Assembly (NCBI GenBank): GCA_951804985.1
Contig: OX638136.1
Coordinates: 2,297,852 to 2,361,851 of the forward strand
DNA from: Dryomyza anilis
Taxonomy: Eukaryota; Arthropoda; Insecta; Diptera; Dryomyzidae
Direction: 5' to 3'
Length of the DNA stretch: 64,000 nucleotides
Shown: positions 41,386 to 51,772 of the stretch, one piece after another
How positions within the stretch are numbered: the stretch's first letter is position 1
Layout of the letters: each line of letters opens with the position of its first letter
Notes under the pieces: generated by a model
Seen by the model: only the letters and a program-made list of their open reading frames with translations
Databases searched by the model: none
What the model was told of the DNA's origin: nothing
Made by a program: the position numbers and the translations under genes

Positions 41386-41961
41386 GTGATGACATTTGCT
41401 GCCGCAGTTTCAAACAACAGCCAAAAAAACGTTGGAGAAAATATTGTTCATCAAACGTCAGGAGTGACCGTTGATACATATGTTGAGCCACCGTGTTTGG
41501 TTTGTAATGCAGCAGTAGGAATATTAGTTTATATAATACACTTTATAGGTATTGTGTCGATTACAGTAGGGAACAAAATAATAAAATTAGCGGAATATGA
41601 AAAGTATAAGGGAACCTTTGGAGTTGAAGCAGTAGGGTATAGAGTAAAAAACATATTATCAAAAAGTTTTGAGAATTTCGTAACAGAATATGGTAAAAAA
41701 ATTAGATGTCATATAAGTGGGTTAAGTAAAAGAAGGAATCGTATAATATGCAGTAGACAGGGTGACTGTTTCAAAGCACCTAATGTAAGTGATGTTTTCA
41801 TCGAAGTACCTTGTGAGGATGCTAAAAATGGAAAACTCATATTGCTGGTAGATTCGGGAGCAGATGCTAGTATAGTAAAGGAGGGGTCGATGACACGACT
41901 TCCGGGTTTTGATAAAAAAAAACTCAGAAGGACTTTAGTGGTGCGTTTGGAGGATGCGTAA
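41386..41961 (+). pseudogene. pol: Element B protease region
   Basis: The retropepsin active-site motif LILLVDSGADASIVKEGS is encoded near 41840-41885. Upstream is a Cys-containing segment of unclear origin. The frame ends at 41961, before RT, with further stops until 42545. This is decay of a Gypsy pol. Confidence 0.7.
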
Positions 41962-42165
41962 GGACTTTAGGGACAATAAATATTCAGCACAATAGTATAG
42001 AATGGTTCTGTTTAAAGATGCATGTAGTGGCTCTTGAACAAGGTATACCCGCTGATGGTATAATAGGAAGATAATAATATATGGAATAGGTCCATAACAA
42101 AAGCCATAGATAAGAAGTTAGTATTTTATGATAAAGATAAAAACAATACTATACAACTACCCATG

Positions 42166-43402
42166 ACGACACGGGCAGATATGGAAAATATTTGTTTAAA
42201 TCAGGAATTAAAAGTAGAATCTAGAACTGCAAAGATAGTATCATTACGTTTAAAAACAAAACTTCCAAACGTCGTTGTTTTTCATTAGACGAAGATGAAT
42301 TAACTTACACGCCAGTGCTTAAACATGAAATAACAACACAGTGGAATCAGCCACCGGTAAACCAAAATCAATACAAATTACCACACACTCATAGAGATGA
42401 AATCAACAGATAGGTTAATAAAATGTTGGATGACGGCATAATATCGCCAAGCATATCACCCTGGAATTCACCGATGTTGTTGGATCCTAAAAAGAGCGGC
42501 AAGGACGGTAACAAAAAGTGAAGGCTAGGAATAGATTTCCGTAAATTGAAAGATGTGACAATAAAACAAGTATTTCCGATTCCTCGTATAGACGAAATAT
42601 TAGACCAGTTAGGTCACAGTCGCTATTTTTCAACTTTAGATTTAGCAAGTGGCTATCATCAGGTCTTAGTAGAAGAAGGTGATAAAGAAAAAACTGCCTT
42701 CAGTACAGGACTTGGACATTTTGAATTCAATAAGATGCCTTTCGGTTTAACAGGAGCACCAGCAACTTTCCAGAGAATAATGAATCACATCCTAACAGGG
42801 TTACAGGGTATCGATTGTTTTGTATATCTTGATAATATAGTTGTGTATGGGAAAAATATAAGCGAACACAGATTAAGTAAAGTATTACAGAAACTAAGAG
42901 ACCATAATTTAAAATTAAATACCGAAAAATGTCAGTTTTTACGTCGTGAAGTTGTATATTTAGGGCATAAATGTTCAGAACTTGGTGCGCTGCCAGACCC
43001 CGCTAAGGTCGAATGCGTAAATATATTCCAGTACCAAGAAACAGAAAAGAAATACAAGCATTCTTGGGATTAATTAATTATTACAGAAAGTTCATAAGCA
43101 ATATGGCAAGGTTATCTTTACCAATTAATAATTTACTTAAAAAGGACGTTAAATTTAAATGGACGGACGATTGTCAAAATTCATTTATTAAATTGAAAGA
43201 ATCAATAATTTCACCTCCAATATTAGCATATCTAGATTTTACAAACACTTTTTTACTAACAACAGACGCAAGTAACGAAGCAGTAGGTGCAGTCCTATCT
43301 CAAGGTGAAGTAGGAAGCGACCGACCGATCGCGTTTGCAAGTAGAACTCTAAATGTAGCAGTCGGATCGGCATATTTTTCCCATGGTTGTAAAAGGTCTT
43401 AA
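42166..43402 (+). pseudogene. pol: Element B reverse transcriptase and RNase H start
   Basis: The RT is best seen at 42546-43073 (IPRIDEILDQLGHSRYFSTLDLASGYHQ, MPFGLTGAPATFQRIMN). The catalytic box reads YLDN, with AAT at 42834-42836 in place of the second Asp. Upstream RT motifs are broken by stops. A frame change near 43020 leads to the connection domain and RNase H start (TTDASNEAVGAVLSQG). The sequence stops resembling pol at 43402. No integrase was found. Confidence 0.85.
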
Positions 43403-44730
43403 TTTACATAGTGCTGCTAGCATAATTTGCTGTGTTTGAGTATTGCAGATGAAGTTAAAAACACTTTAAATCATTATTTTATCATCTAAATAAAGTTGTT
43501 TTGGACCGAAGTAGACTTAAAAAATTAGTGATTGAATCTATTATTGTCTTATGTTCGCGCATCGTCTTTGAAGTTTAAAAAGAACAAAAATTTTACATTT
43601 TCTCAAGTTAAACCTGTCATAAATATAATTGTGTTTATACATTCTTTATAGTTCTGAATCCAAATATGTTAACGATCCATTTCTGTGACGTATAGAAAAA
43701 AAATCCTAAAGTCTGCCAATAATTAATTTACATTACATTATATTGTTTATTATTTATTGGCGTACGCGCATTGCAACTGAAGGTAAAAAAAAAAACTTTA
43801 AAAAATAATTTTATGTTTAGGGTAATAAAAATGTATTTTGTATCGGAATAGGTTCCAAAAATTAGAGTTTAAATCTATTAATGTCCTCCCAAAATTTCAG
43901 AAATTTGGAAGTTTAAAACACCAAAAAAATCGTAATTTCGAGACTTGAAGCCCTAGGCAGTACTTACCTCAATGGCATTTTTAAAAAACAAGTTCATTGC
44001 GCATAGAGCGCAATGCTCCCAGCTCATATTAATATAGAAGGCTTGAATATATTCTTATGCCAACCGATTAAATGCACTTTACAGGCAGAAGCCACTAACG
44101 TACTGGAACTGATCGAGATACGGTAGTGCAGGGACAAAACTGCCTAATATTTTTTATCATTAACACAATTTTCATTCATGAAACTAATTATATTAATGCA
44201 GATATGCATTAATATAGCAAACTAACAAAAGTTTTAAATTCATCATTACAGAGTAATGAAAATAAATAAATAAATAAATATATTATAATAAATATTAAAG
44301 AACTTAATATAGCAAATACATTTATGTAATGCTACGAAGTCGCGCGCGCTTATTTCCTAATACATAGAAAATTCTTAGTTAGTGCATGAGTAAATAGCTA
44401 AGTATTATTGAATGTGACTAGCATTTAACCATGTACTACTGGGATTGTATATACAACAATTTATATTACAACAATACAGAAACATATCTAAATATATATT
44501 TCCAAACTAAATCATATAGTAAATGTTAACACATATATTAACTATTATAACTAATTAAGGTATAATAATGGTCATAGCCTTAACAGGATGTATTAAGGTA
44601 AATTAAGAAATATTTATAAGAAGTATTTATAAGAAAACTATATGATATGATCAAGGATTCCATTTAAATATGTAAAAAAATGGAATTTCTTCTCTTTCTC
44701 TTTACGGCATGAAAGAGCGAAACCAATATA
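43403..44730. other. Unassigned AT-rich interval replacing element B integrase
   Basis: About 1.3 kb lies where RNase H end and integrase should be, and no coding match is seen. Two diverged copies of a TTTAAATCTATTAATGTC-type segment occur near 43530 and 43870. CTCCCAGCTCATATTAATATAG lies near 44010. It could be another decayed insertion or rapidly decayed pol; no ends could be fixed. Confidence 0.4.
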
Positions 44731-45166
44731 ATGATTAGATTTGTCACACTGGTCCTGATGCTGGCAGCCAATGAAGCAGTCAACATCACACAGACATCAA
44801 TTAATGATACAAGAGTATTATTTGAGAAGACAACTGATGCTTTGTTCTACAATGATGAATGGACGATAGTAGCCAAGTTTAAACCGCTACAACTGAACGA
44901 TTTCCTGGAGCTGAAAAACAAATACATAATCACGGCAAATACAATGTGCGAACAAATGAGCACCAATGTAAACGGACCCAGCATAAAAAGATCATGTACA
45001 GCAGCAACATGGGAAACCACGGCAATAATAGCCACACTACAGAAAAATTAAGAAATAATTAAGCGCACATTAAGAGTAACCGACAAAAGAGATCACTCAA
45101 TTTCATTGGCGAAGGACTCAACTGGGCTTTTGGACTGATGGACAATAAAGAAAGAGAGACTATCTA

Positions 45167-46312
45167 AGGACTGCGTCGAATAAAATAGTCCGTTACATAT
45201 CTTCCCAAAATTAAAAAAATTTGATCATAGTAGCTCTGAATTAAATGGCAGAAAATTATTTGTGTCAGTTATAGTCAATATAAAATTTATTTAAAGAGAA
45301 AATGGCAAACGAAGTGCGAAGAAATATAATTAAAATTTTTTAAAAACAACCTAGTTGGTCTTTTAAAAAAATTGCCAAGGGGGTAGGGGCTAACCCCAAG
45401 ACTATTTCTCGCGTTATCAACCTCTTTAAGGAAGACCTGAGTATTGATCGGAAGAAAGGTTCTGGTAAAAAAAAGGCCCACATGATCGTGAAAAGTCGAA
45501 GAATATTTTGTTGTGAATATTTTAAAGAAAGATCCAAGCATATCCGGAAGGAAATTCGCGAGAAAGGCGGATTGATCAGAATCTTTCATGCGCAGGACTA
45601 AGAAAGAAGCTGGACAAGGTCCAAAAAGTTCCGGATAGAAATGCCGTCAAGAATGAAACCGCAAAACAACGAGCTAAAAAGCTGAACCAAGGTTTTTTAA
45701 AAAATTCGATTGCTGCATAATGGACGACGAAACTTATGTTTAAGCGGACTTTTCTCAGCTACCTGGGCAGGAATTTTATACAGAAAAATTCAAATAAAAA
45801 AAAAATGACAAAATTCCCAAAGAAATTCCTTGTTTGGCAGGCAATTTGCAGTTGTGGAAAAAGGAGCAGCTCATTCGTGACATCGGGTACAATTAATAGC
45901 GAAATATATGTGAAGGAATGCTTGCAAAAGAGATTGCTTCCATTTTTACGCCAACATGAAGTGTCCACATTTTTTTGGCCTGACCTCGCTTCATGTCACT
46001 ACAGCAAAACGGCCCTAGAGTGGATCCAACAAAATGCAGGAAGATGAAGACACCAAAAAAAGTGGCCAAAGACCTTCAAGACTTTAAAAGAAAGTGGTCT
46101 TCTGCAGCTGTGAACGGACACTACCAGTACAACATTAATGGAAGGGGTTCTGGAAAAATTAAAACTTTTTATTAAAAAATATGAATTTCTGGTTTTTTAT
46201 ATTTTTTTTTTAAATCTAAAAATAATTTGGAAAATAAAATATTTTATTCTATAAAAATTCGATTACTAGATTTTTCATTATTGTAGCGGACAATTTTATT
46301 CGACGCAGCCTT
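45167..46312 (+). mobile_element. Tc1/mariner-type DNA transposon, 1.15 kb, in B env
   Basis: TA dinucleotides flank the element (45165-45166 and 46313-46314). The ends are inverted repeats sharing CTGCGTCGAATAAAAT with small mismatches. The transposase is broken and internally deleted. Confidence 0.85.
45301..46176 (+). pseudogene. Mariner transposase (multiple stops, third catalytic region lost)
   Basis: The N-terminal helix-turn-helix is recognisable (PSWSFKKIAKGVGANPKTISRVINLF), as are the first catalytic Asp (MDDETY, near 45721) and the second (FFWPDLASCHYSK, near 45975). After NAG near 46040 the sequence jumps to a C-terminal DFKRKWSSAAVNGHYQYN-like stretch. The usual segment with the third acidic residue is missing. 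Several stops and frameshifts make it inactive. Confidence 0.85.
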
Positions 46313-46671
46313 TACAAACATCTCAATAATATTGAAGATAATGAACATAAAACATACGAAATTATGAAAAGACAAATTACGGTGATATCATCAAATTATA
46401 ACAAGATAGCAGAACCCTTACTGAATTCCTTGAAGGAAGTCGAAAATCCGCAAAATGTGTTAAACATAACAATAAGAACACAAAAATACATAACTGAAAA
46501 AATAAACCAACAAGTTAGTCATTTACTTGGAAATTCAATCTACAATTAATGCAAACCTAATCGAAATTCAAGAACAACAGCTGATGGAAATGGCAATCAT
46601 AGATGATCTATACAAGAGACGATTACACCCGACAATTATAGACCAGAGCGAGTTAGATGAAATGCTGACTA

Positions 46672-48241
46672 CCCAAGAAACATTTTAACGTAGCTCCGTA
46701 AATAAACGGCATCAGAATTCCGTCTTTAACGGCACGTTTACGGTATGTTCAAGACGGATCCGTCGATACTTGAATAACAACGGAAAATTTACGGCATGCT
46801 AAAATATTCCACTCCGTTTAATTGCCGTATATTGTCCGTAATTCGAACATACCGTTTGTCTGCCGTTTTGTCTCCGTAGAGACGTATACGTTAATACTCC
46901 GTTTGATACGGAGTACTCCGTTAAGTACGGGCACGACACACCGTTTTCATGTCGTTTTCACTCCAGTTTTTAGTTTTTGTTTTTAAAATTTTTAGTTCAT
47001 TTATTTAGAAGCTGCCTTGCAGATGTTCATGTGCAACAAACCAAATAATGTAAGTGTAAATATGTATGCATAATGAAATATTTAATGATATCTAAATTTC
47101 TACAGATTATTCAAGAAACAAAACATTGCCGGAAAAACATTGGATAGGACATTTTAAGGCTACCATTGAAATATGGTCATAAGGACGAATTACTGAAATG
47201 ATACGCGATTCGAATGCTCTTGACACCACACCATGCCATTGCGACGAGCTGAATTTCATATTGAATTTCTTTGAATTCTTCTGCTTTTTCGGAATGCTGA
47301 GGCAGAGACTTGCTGCTTCCCACACATGGAGCTGCATTTATATGTAGCTTTCGTCGCCGTGCAATATATTAAATTTGGAGCGTATTTTAAACTAAAATTT
47401 AATAATAGGAAATGTAAGTAAAGTTGACATTTATTATCATTGTGCCAGTATGGTTGCCACTCTGTAGGATCTTTTCTATTTGTGGCATAGTTGCTACTTT
47501 TGTAGCAAATTCACATTTGTGGTATTTTTTAATATCTGTATGTTTTGTAAAATTCTTCAGAATTTAAAAAATATCGTGTTAACATGAGCTAAAATATTAG
47601 ATCAAGTGCATTCCATCGCCTGAAAAACATAGAAATTTGACTAACTTGTTTTTTATTTTTTATTTTCAGATGTCTAAATCAAGAAATGAACATACATTAA
47701 TAATTAATTCAGTGCTCAAAAGTTTAATTCTATAAATTATTTTTCAATCTTTTAATAATGAAATTGTTTAAATTAGTTTTGTAAATATTATTGTTGTTTT
47801 AATTAATTTTAATTAAAAAACATATACCAAAATATAAATCATTTGACTGTATTTTTTTTAAGATAAAGAATAGTAGCAGAAATATTTAAAAAAATGCCAT
47901 TCCTTATTTTTTAAAATATACGGGATAAAAACGTACCGTATATGGTACGTTTTTCAATGCACTCAACGGAGTCCACTCCGTTTTATCACAATAATACTGA
48001 CCGTATACGGTACAGAAACGACCCGTCGTCTACGGAGTGCACTCAGTTTTATTTTGTAAATACGGTACGTTAACGGTGCGACGATACTGTATGAAAAACG
48101 GTTTCGAACACCGTTTTCGATGTCACGTTTTATCCGTTCTCTGTACCGTATACGGCTCCGTAATACGGTACGTTTACGGAATCTGATTCCGTATATGCTG
48201 TATCGTTAACGGCACGTATACGGTACGTTTTGTTTCTTGGG
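46672..48241. mobile_element. Foldback-type element with CCCAAGAAAC ends, 1.57 kb
   Basis: TA flanks both sides (46670-46671 and 48242-48243). The ends are CCCAAGAAAC and its inverse. Both arms (about 46672-46960 and 47915-48241) are crowded with GTATACGGTAC, CCGTTTA and ACGGCACG motifs that pair with each other. The ~900-bp centre is AT-rich. A 76-codon minus-strand ORF there (47107-47337) has no recognised domain. It is probably non-autonomous; the superfamily is uncertain. Confidence 0.75.
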
Positions 48242-49374
48242 TAGCCTCACGTTAAGAGAAAAGGCGAAGTGGTTCATACAAAAATCATTCGAAATGCACC
48301 GCGCATCAACAGTACGAGTTTTCCCAGACACAGACGGCCTAATAATAGTCAGCAAGATACCACTGCTTGATGATTTGTTGTTCACATTAATAGAATTTTC
48401 CCAATACCCACAAATATTAATGAAGAATGGGATGCATTGGTTAAAACAACATATGACTATATATCGGAATCAGAAGACCGGAGCAAATACATAGGTCTAA
48501 CGATTGAAGATCACAGCAAATGCATTTTGGTTAGCAAACATACGAACAAAGAAAGTACACTATGCAAACGTCCAGGAACCATGCTAACAATTAGCAACAC
48601 ACTATGCGAAGTCGCGGTGATTCAACACAGAACAGATATTAAAAATACCTGTGCATATGTTTCAATCAAAAGGAGTTCAGGCCTAGTAGTTAAACTATGG
48701 ACACCAAACACATGGTTGTATAAATGCAATACGCCAGCATCTTTTGAATCAGTTTGTGTGTCAAATATAGCCACGTTGACATTATCAGGCCTGGTTTGGA
48801 TGTCCATAACTGAAGCTTGCAATCTACACAACAAAGAAATGATACTGCCCTACGAGTATACACATCAAAGCATTAGGAATATAACATACAAAAGGAATCA
48901 CATACAATTATGATAGAAAATCTACAAGGCAATTGGTCATCATTACCGTATTCAAACATAACACCAACACCGTTACCGATCTTGGTGGCAGACCACAGCA
49001 AAATAAGATCAGCATTAAAAGATGGGCATCTTGATTTCGACGAAATATTACTACAATTCACTGAAAACAAGGAACGCAAAGAATTTCTTAATCGTCAAAA
49101 TGAAATAACGAAAACCGGAATGTCTTACGGCATATTAATGCTGATATTAATAATAATATCAGCATATGTACTATACATACATTACTACTCGACAATTAAA
49201 AAAAAAGCAACAATAAAAGCCGATGAATTTAATACAAATAAATCACCAATAGCAACAATAGATGTAAAAGCGGCTAAGGAAAACTTTGAAATGGTGTCAA
49301 ATACATTTCTCAGCAAGAAATCGCCACTCGAAAAAATCGGATCATTGCGGAAATCAACACCACAACACCCATAG

Positions 49375-49720
49375 CAAGTCAACGAACGAAGTCACATGAA
49401 ATAGAAGACGAAACGTCAGAAACAGCAACAACGCATCGAACTACTCAAACATAGTTTTTACTACACGGGACCAGGTTTTTATTATATATAACTGGAAATT
49501 ACAACCCTTAATTTACTAATATCCATTAAATATTATATAAGTAAAGATCATAACTAATAGAACTTAACGTAATTTATACCACATAAAACAATGTAAAAAG
49601 AAAAAACTATTATTCTTTTTATTAATAATTTTCTCTTCAGAAATAATTAAAATAATACAAAATAAAAAAAAAACTATTTAATAATAATATTTTTTTTTTC
49701 TTTCAATAAGGGGGGAGGTA
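49375..49720 (+). other. Element B 3' untranslated region with polypurine tract
   Basis: Non-coding AT-rich sequence after env. It ends with AATAAGGGGGGAGGTA at 49705-49720, a polypurine tract directly before the LTR. Confidence 0.75.
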
Positions 49721-50274
49721 TGTTGTGTATCATAATTACAGGTTACATATGATCCACTATTGTGTATCATAATTGTAGAGCTTACGGCGTACTTATGATC
49801 CACAACATAACATAACCAGTATACTTTTCTTAATGTCATATTTTTAGTGTTAAGAATTATGCATGTTAAACACAAACAGCATTTAATTGTCTTGGCGTAC
49901 ACTACTTAACGTAGCCAGTATGTACGCCCACATTAAATAGGTCACTCTGATAATACAAATGAATGCTGACTTAGTTATTTTATTTTATGAGTCACTTAGT
50001 AATGCTGACTAAGTTATTTTAGCATGATGAAAGTACTCAATTTATTGTGAATATAAAAGAATACGATCAATTGTTTCCGATAGGCCGAAGTATCCAGTTC
50101 TAAAAAATAGTTATAAGTATAAGTGTAAAAACCCTTTAAAAATGAAATAAAGTGTCTGAAAGTAAAAAGACTCGGGTTTTATTTAATAATAAACGCTTAA
50201 AAAAAGGAGACTTAGTAAGTATAAAAAGGATCAAGGAAGTTAAAGTCCTAGTAGAAGGACATTAACATACAACA
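49721..50274 (+). repeat. Element B 3' LTR
   Basis: Matches 1172-1740. It carries a few small indels, including loss of ~25 bp near 50063 (ACGAGGTGTTATG onward), and is followed by the CAGC duplication at 50275-50278. Confidence 0.9.
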
Positions 50275-50278
50275 CAGC
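50275..50278. repeat. 4-bp target-site duplication CAGC, right copy (element B)
   Basis: Repeats 1168-1171. Confidence 0.8.
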
Positions 50279-51047
50279 TAACCCGAGAGAAGGAGTGAAA
50301 GAAGGAGAAGGAGTGCATATTGTTGCCATGGACCACACCAACCTGAGAAAAGAGGTGGCCGCGGGTTATCAAAACCTTGATAACCTGCGATTGGAGTTAG
50401 CACGTGAACGCAGCACAGTTTTTGATAAGGGTTTTACTGAACAGATGTCCGTTGTAGCCATGAGTACCTGTGGCGTGGTTTTCATCCTTCTAATAATAAG
50501 ATTATGGTGTCAAAAGCAAGCTGGACAGAGCCGTCGACGTCTCGGGGCCTTCAAGGAGGCTCGACTAAACGTTCCTGGATCTTCGAGAAGCAAGACCGTT
50601 TCATTCGAAACTAATGATAAGCAATCAGAAGTAAGTAACCCGGCGAACAACCAGGAGGATCTGAAGGCAACTCTGGGACTAGAAGTACCGATATCACAGA
50701 TGGGACTCGCTGCACCCATGCCAATAGTGAGAAGGGTTTTGCTGTCTGCAGAGCCAACCATAATACATATGGAGTCCAACGACGGAGAGAACTGGTACAA
50801 TTCCAAGGCACCAGCGGGGAAAGTGCTATTTGAGCCCACCCAGAGAACTATAAGGGCATACGAGGAAGAAGAATTTTTTAAAACAGAGGCACCGGTGAGC
50901 CTGTGGCAACAAGCAGTAATTAAACAGGCCACACGCAACTTACAGAGGACACTGGAGCAATTACAAAAAGAAATAGAAGACAACCATGAGGTATACAACG
51001 GCAATAATGAGACAACAACGGCAGTAGTACACAAAAACGATGATTAA
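50279..51047 (+). pseudogene. env: Errantivirus A env, membrane anchor and cytoplasmic tail
   Basis: This continues the env that starts at 1; the frame across the B insertion site matches once one CAGC is removed. A helical segment precedes a single transmembrane helix at about 50450-50505 (MSTCGVVFILLIIRLW). A long ~180-residue cytoplasmic tail follows, ending at 51047. No stop occurs in this part. The upstream half is frameshifted, so the whole gene is non-functional. Confidence 0.75.
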
Positions 51048-51145
51048 TAAGCAGGCGAACGTATATATGTGTATGTAGTAAGAATAGAGTAAGTTAGTAT
51101 ATGGAGGTTTGAAGTGAACAAAAAAAAAGGTTAAGGGGGGAGGAA
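51048..51145 (+). promoter_or_regulatory. Element A 3' spacer and polypurine tract
   Basis: AAAAAAAAGGTTAAGGGGGG followed by AGGAA (51121-51145) directly precedes the LTR start TGTTGAGTG. Confidence 0.75.
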
Positions 51146-51772
51146 TGTTGAGTGTCAATATAATGACAGTCATTTGAATACATTTTTCCTAAGTCAGATG
51201 ACAGTCAGTCATTTGAAAACATTTTTCCTAATGAGCATCTCTTGCTGATTATTAATTTGGATTGCTAACATATTTTAATAAAATGTTGTTCACTGCGGAT
51301 TAACAACGCACTTGTTAAAACATACGGCGAAAATATATAATGTCAGCACTAGTGACTGCGAACCCAATTCGCGGCAGCGTTAAGCTGTTAAATTGTGAAC
51401 AAATATGCATGCATTGAAACTACCTGGTAGACAAAGAAACTCATGATGACTTTAATTTAAGGGTATCATGAGTTAATGAATTTTTGTATGAGTTGCGTTA
51501 TTTCTCACGGTCAGGGTTAAGAACTCTGGCGAAATGTGAAATTAAAGAAATGCAGCCAAAGATGTTTGGGAAAGTAGCATTGAAACTTAGTTTAAGTATT
51601 AGTATATAAGCTTTAGTTATTTAGTTCTTAAGTCGGTTGTTACTAGATTAAGAAGTTAGTTCATAAGCTGAACAGTAAAAAGAAATAAAAGTTATAAAAA
51701 GGATAAACTGGAAATGAAGTGTCGTTATTTATTAAATGTCTTATTTTAGGTGATGAAATAGGGACTTTAACA
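51146..51772 (+). repeat. Element A 3' LTR
   Basis: It starts TGTTGAGTGTC after the polypurine tract and ends near ACTTTAACA (51772), about 627 bp. It contains AAATAAAAG-type polyadenylation signals near 51683. The matching 5' LTR would lie left of the window, so the end is placed by TG...CA and by the switch to unrelated pol sequence at 51785. Confidence 0.7.

Larger units (their letters stand above)
44731..49374 (+). pseudogene. env: Element B env, in pieces
   Basis: Pieces in order are: signal-peptide-like start and N-terminal subunit (44731-45051), a frame-shifted segment with a basic cleavage-type site and fusion-peptide-like block (about 45080-45164), helical segment (46315-46669), C-terminal ectodomain (48244-48913 in two frames), and a transmembrane helix with cytoplasmic tail (48910-49374, helix near 49120-49190). 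Mariner and foldback insertions split it, and at least three frame changes are present. It is related to, but clearly diverged from, the env of element A. Confidence 0.75.
1172..50274 (+). mobile_element. Errantivirus B, full LTR-to-LTR span with nested insertions
   Basis: The element is bounded by two copies of the same LTR (1172-1740 and 49721-50274) that begin TGTTGTGTAT and end ACATACAACA, flanked by CAGC. Its own parts are the 5' LTR, a primer-binding site, a leader and gag start (duplicated), gag, protease, RT and RNase H, a degenerate env and a polypurine tract. Integrase sequence was not found. It hosts element C in the leader, and a mariner and a foldback element in env. The two LTRs differ at scattered positions, so it is not a very recent insertion. 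Its coding frames are broken. Confidence 0.9.

Noticed and set aside
47107..47337. Transposase fragment in the foldback element centre
   Set aside because: A 76-codon ORF exists, but I could not identify any catalytic motif or family, so it is only mentioned and not annotated as a gene.
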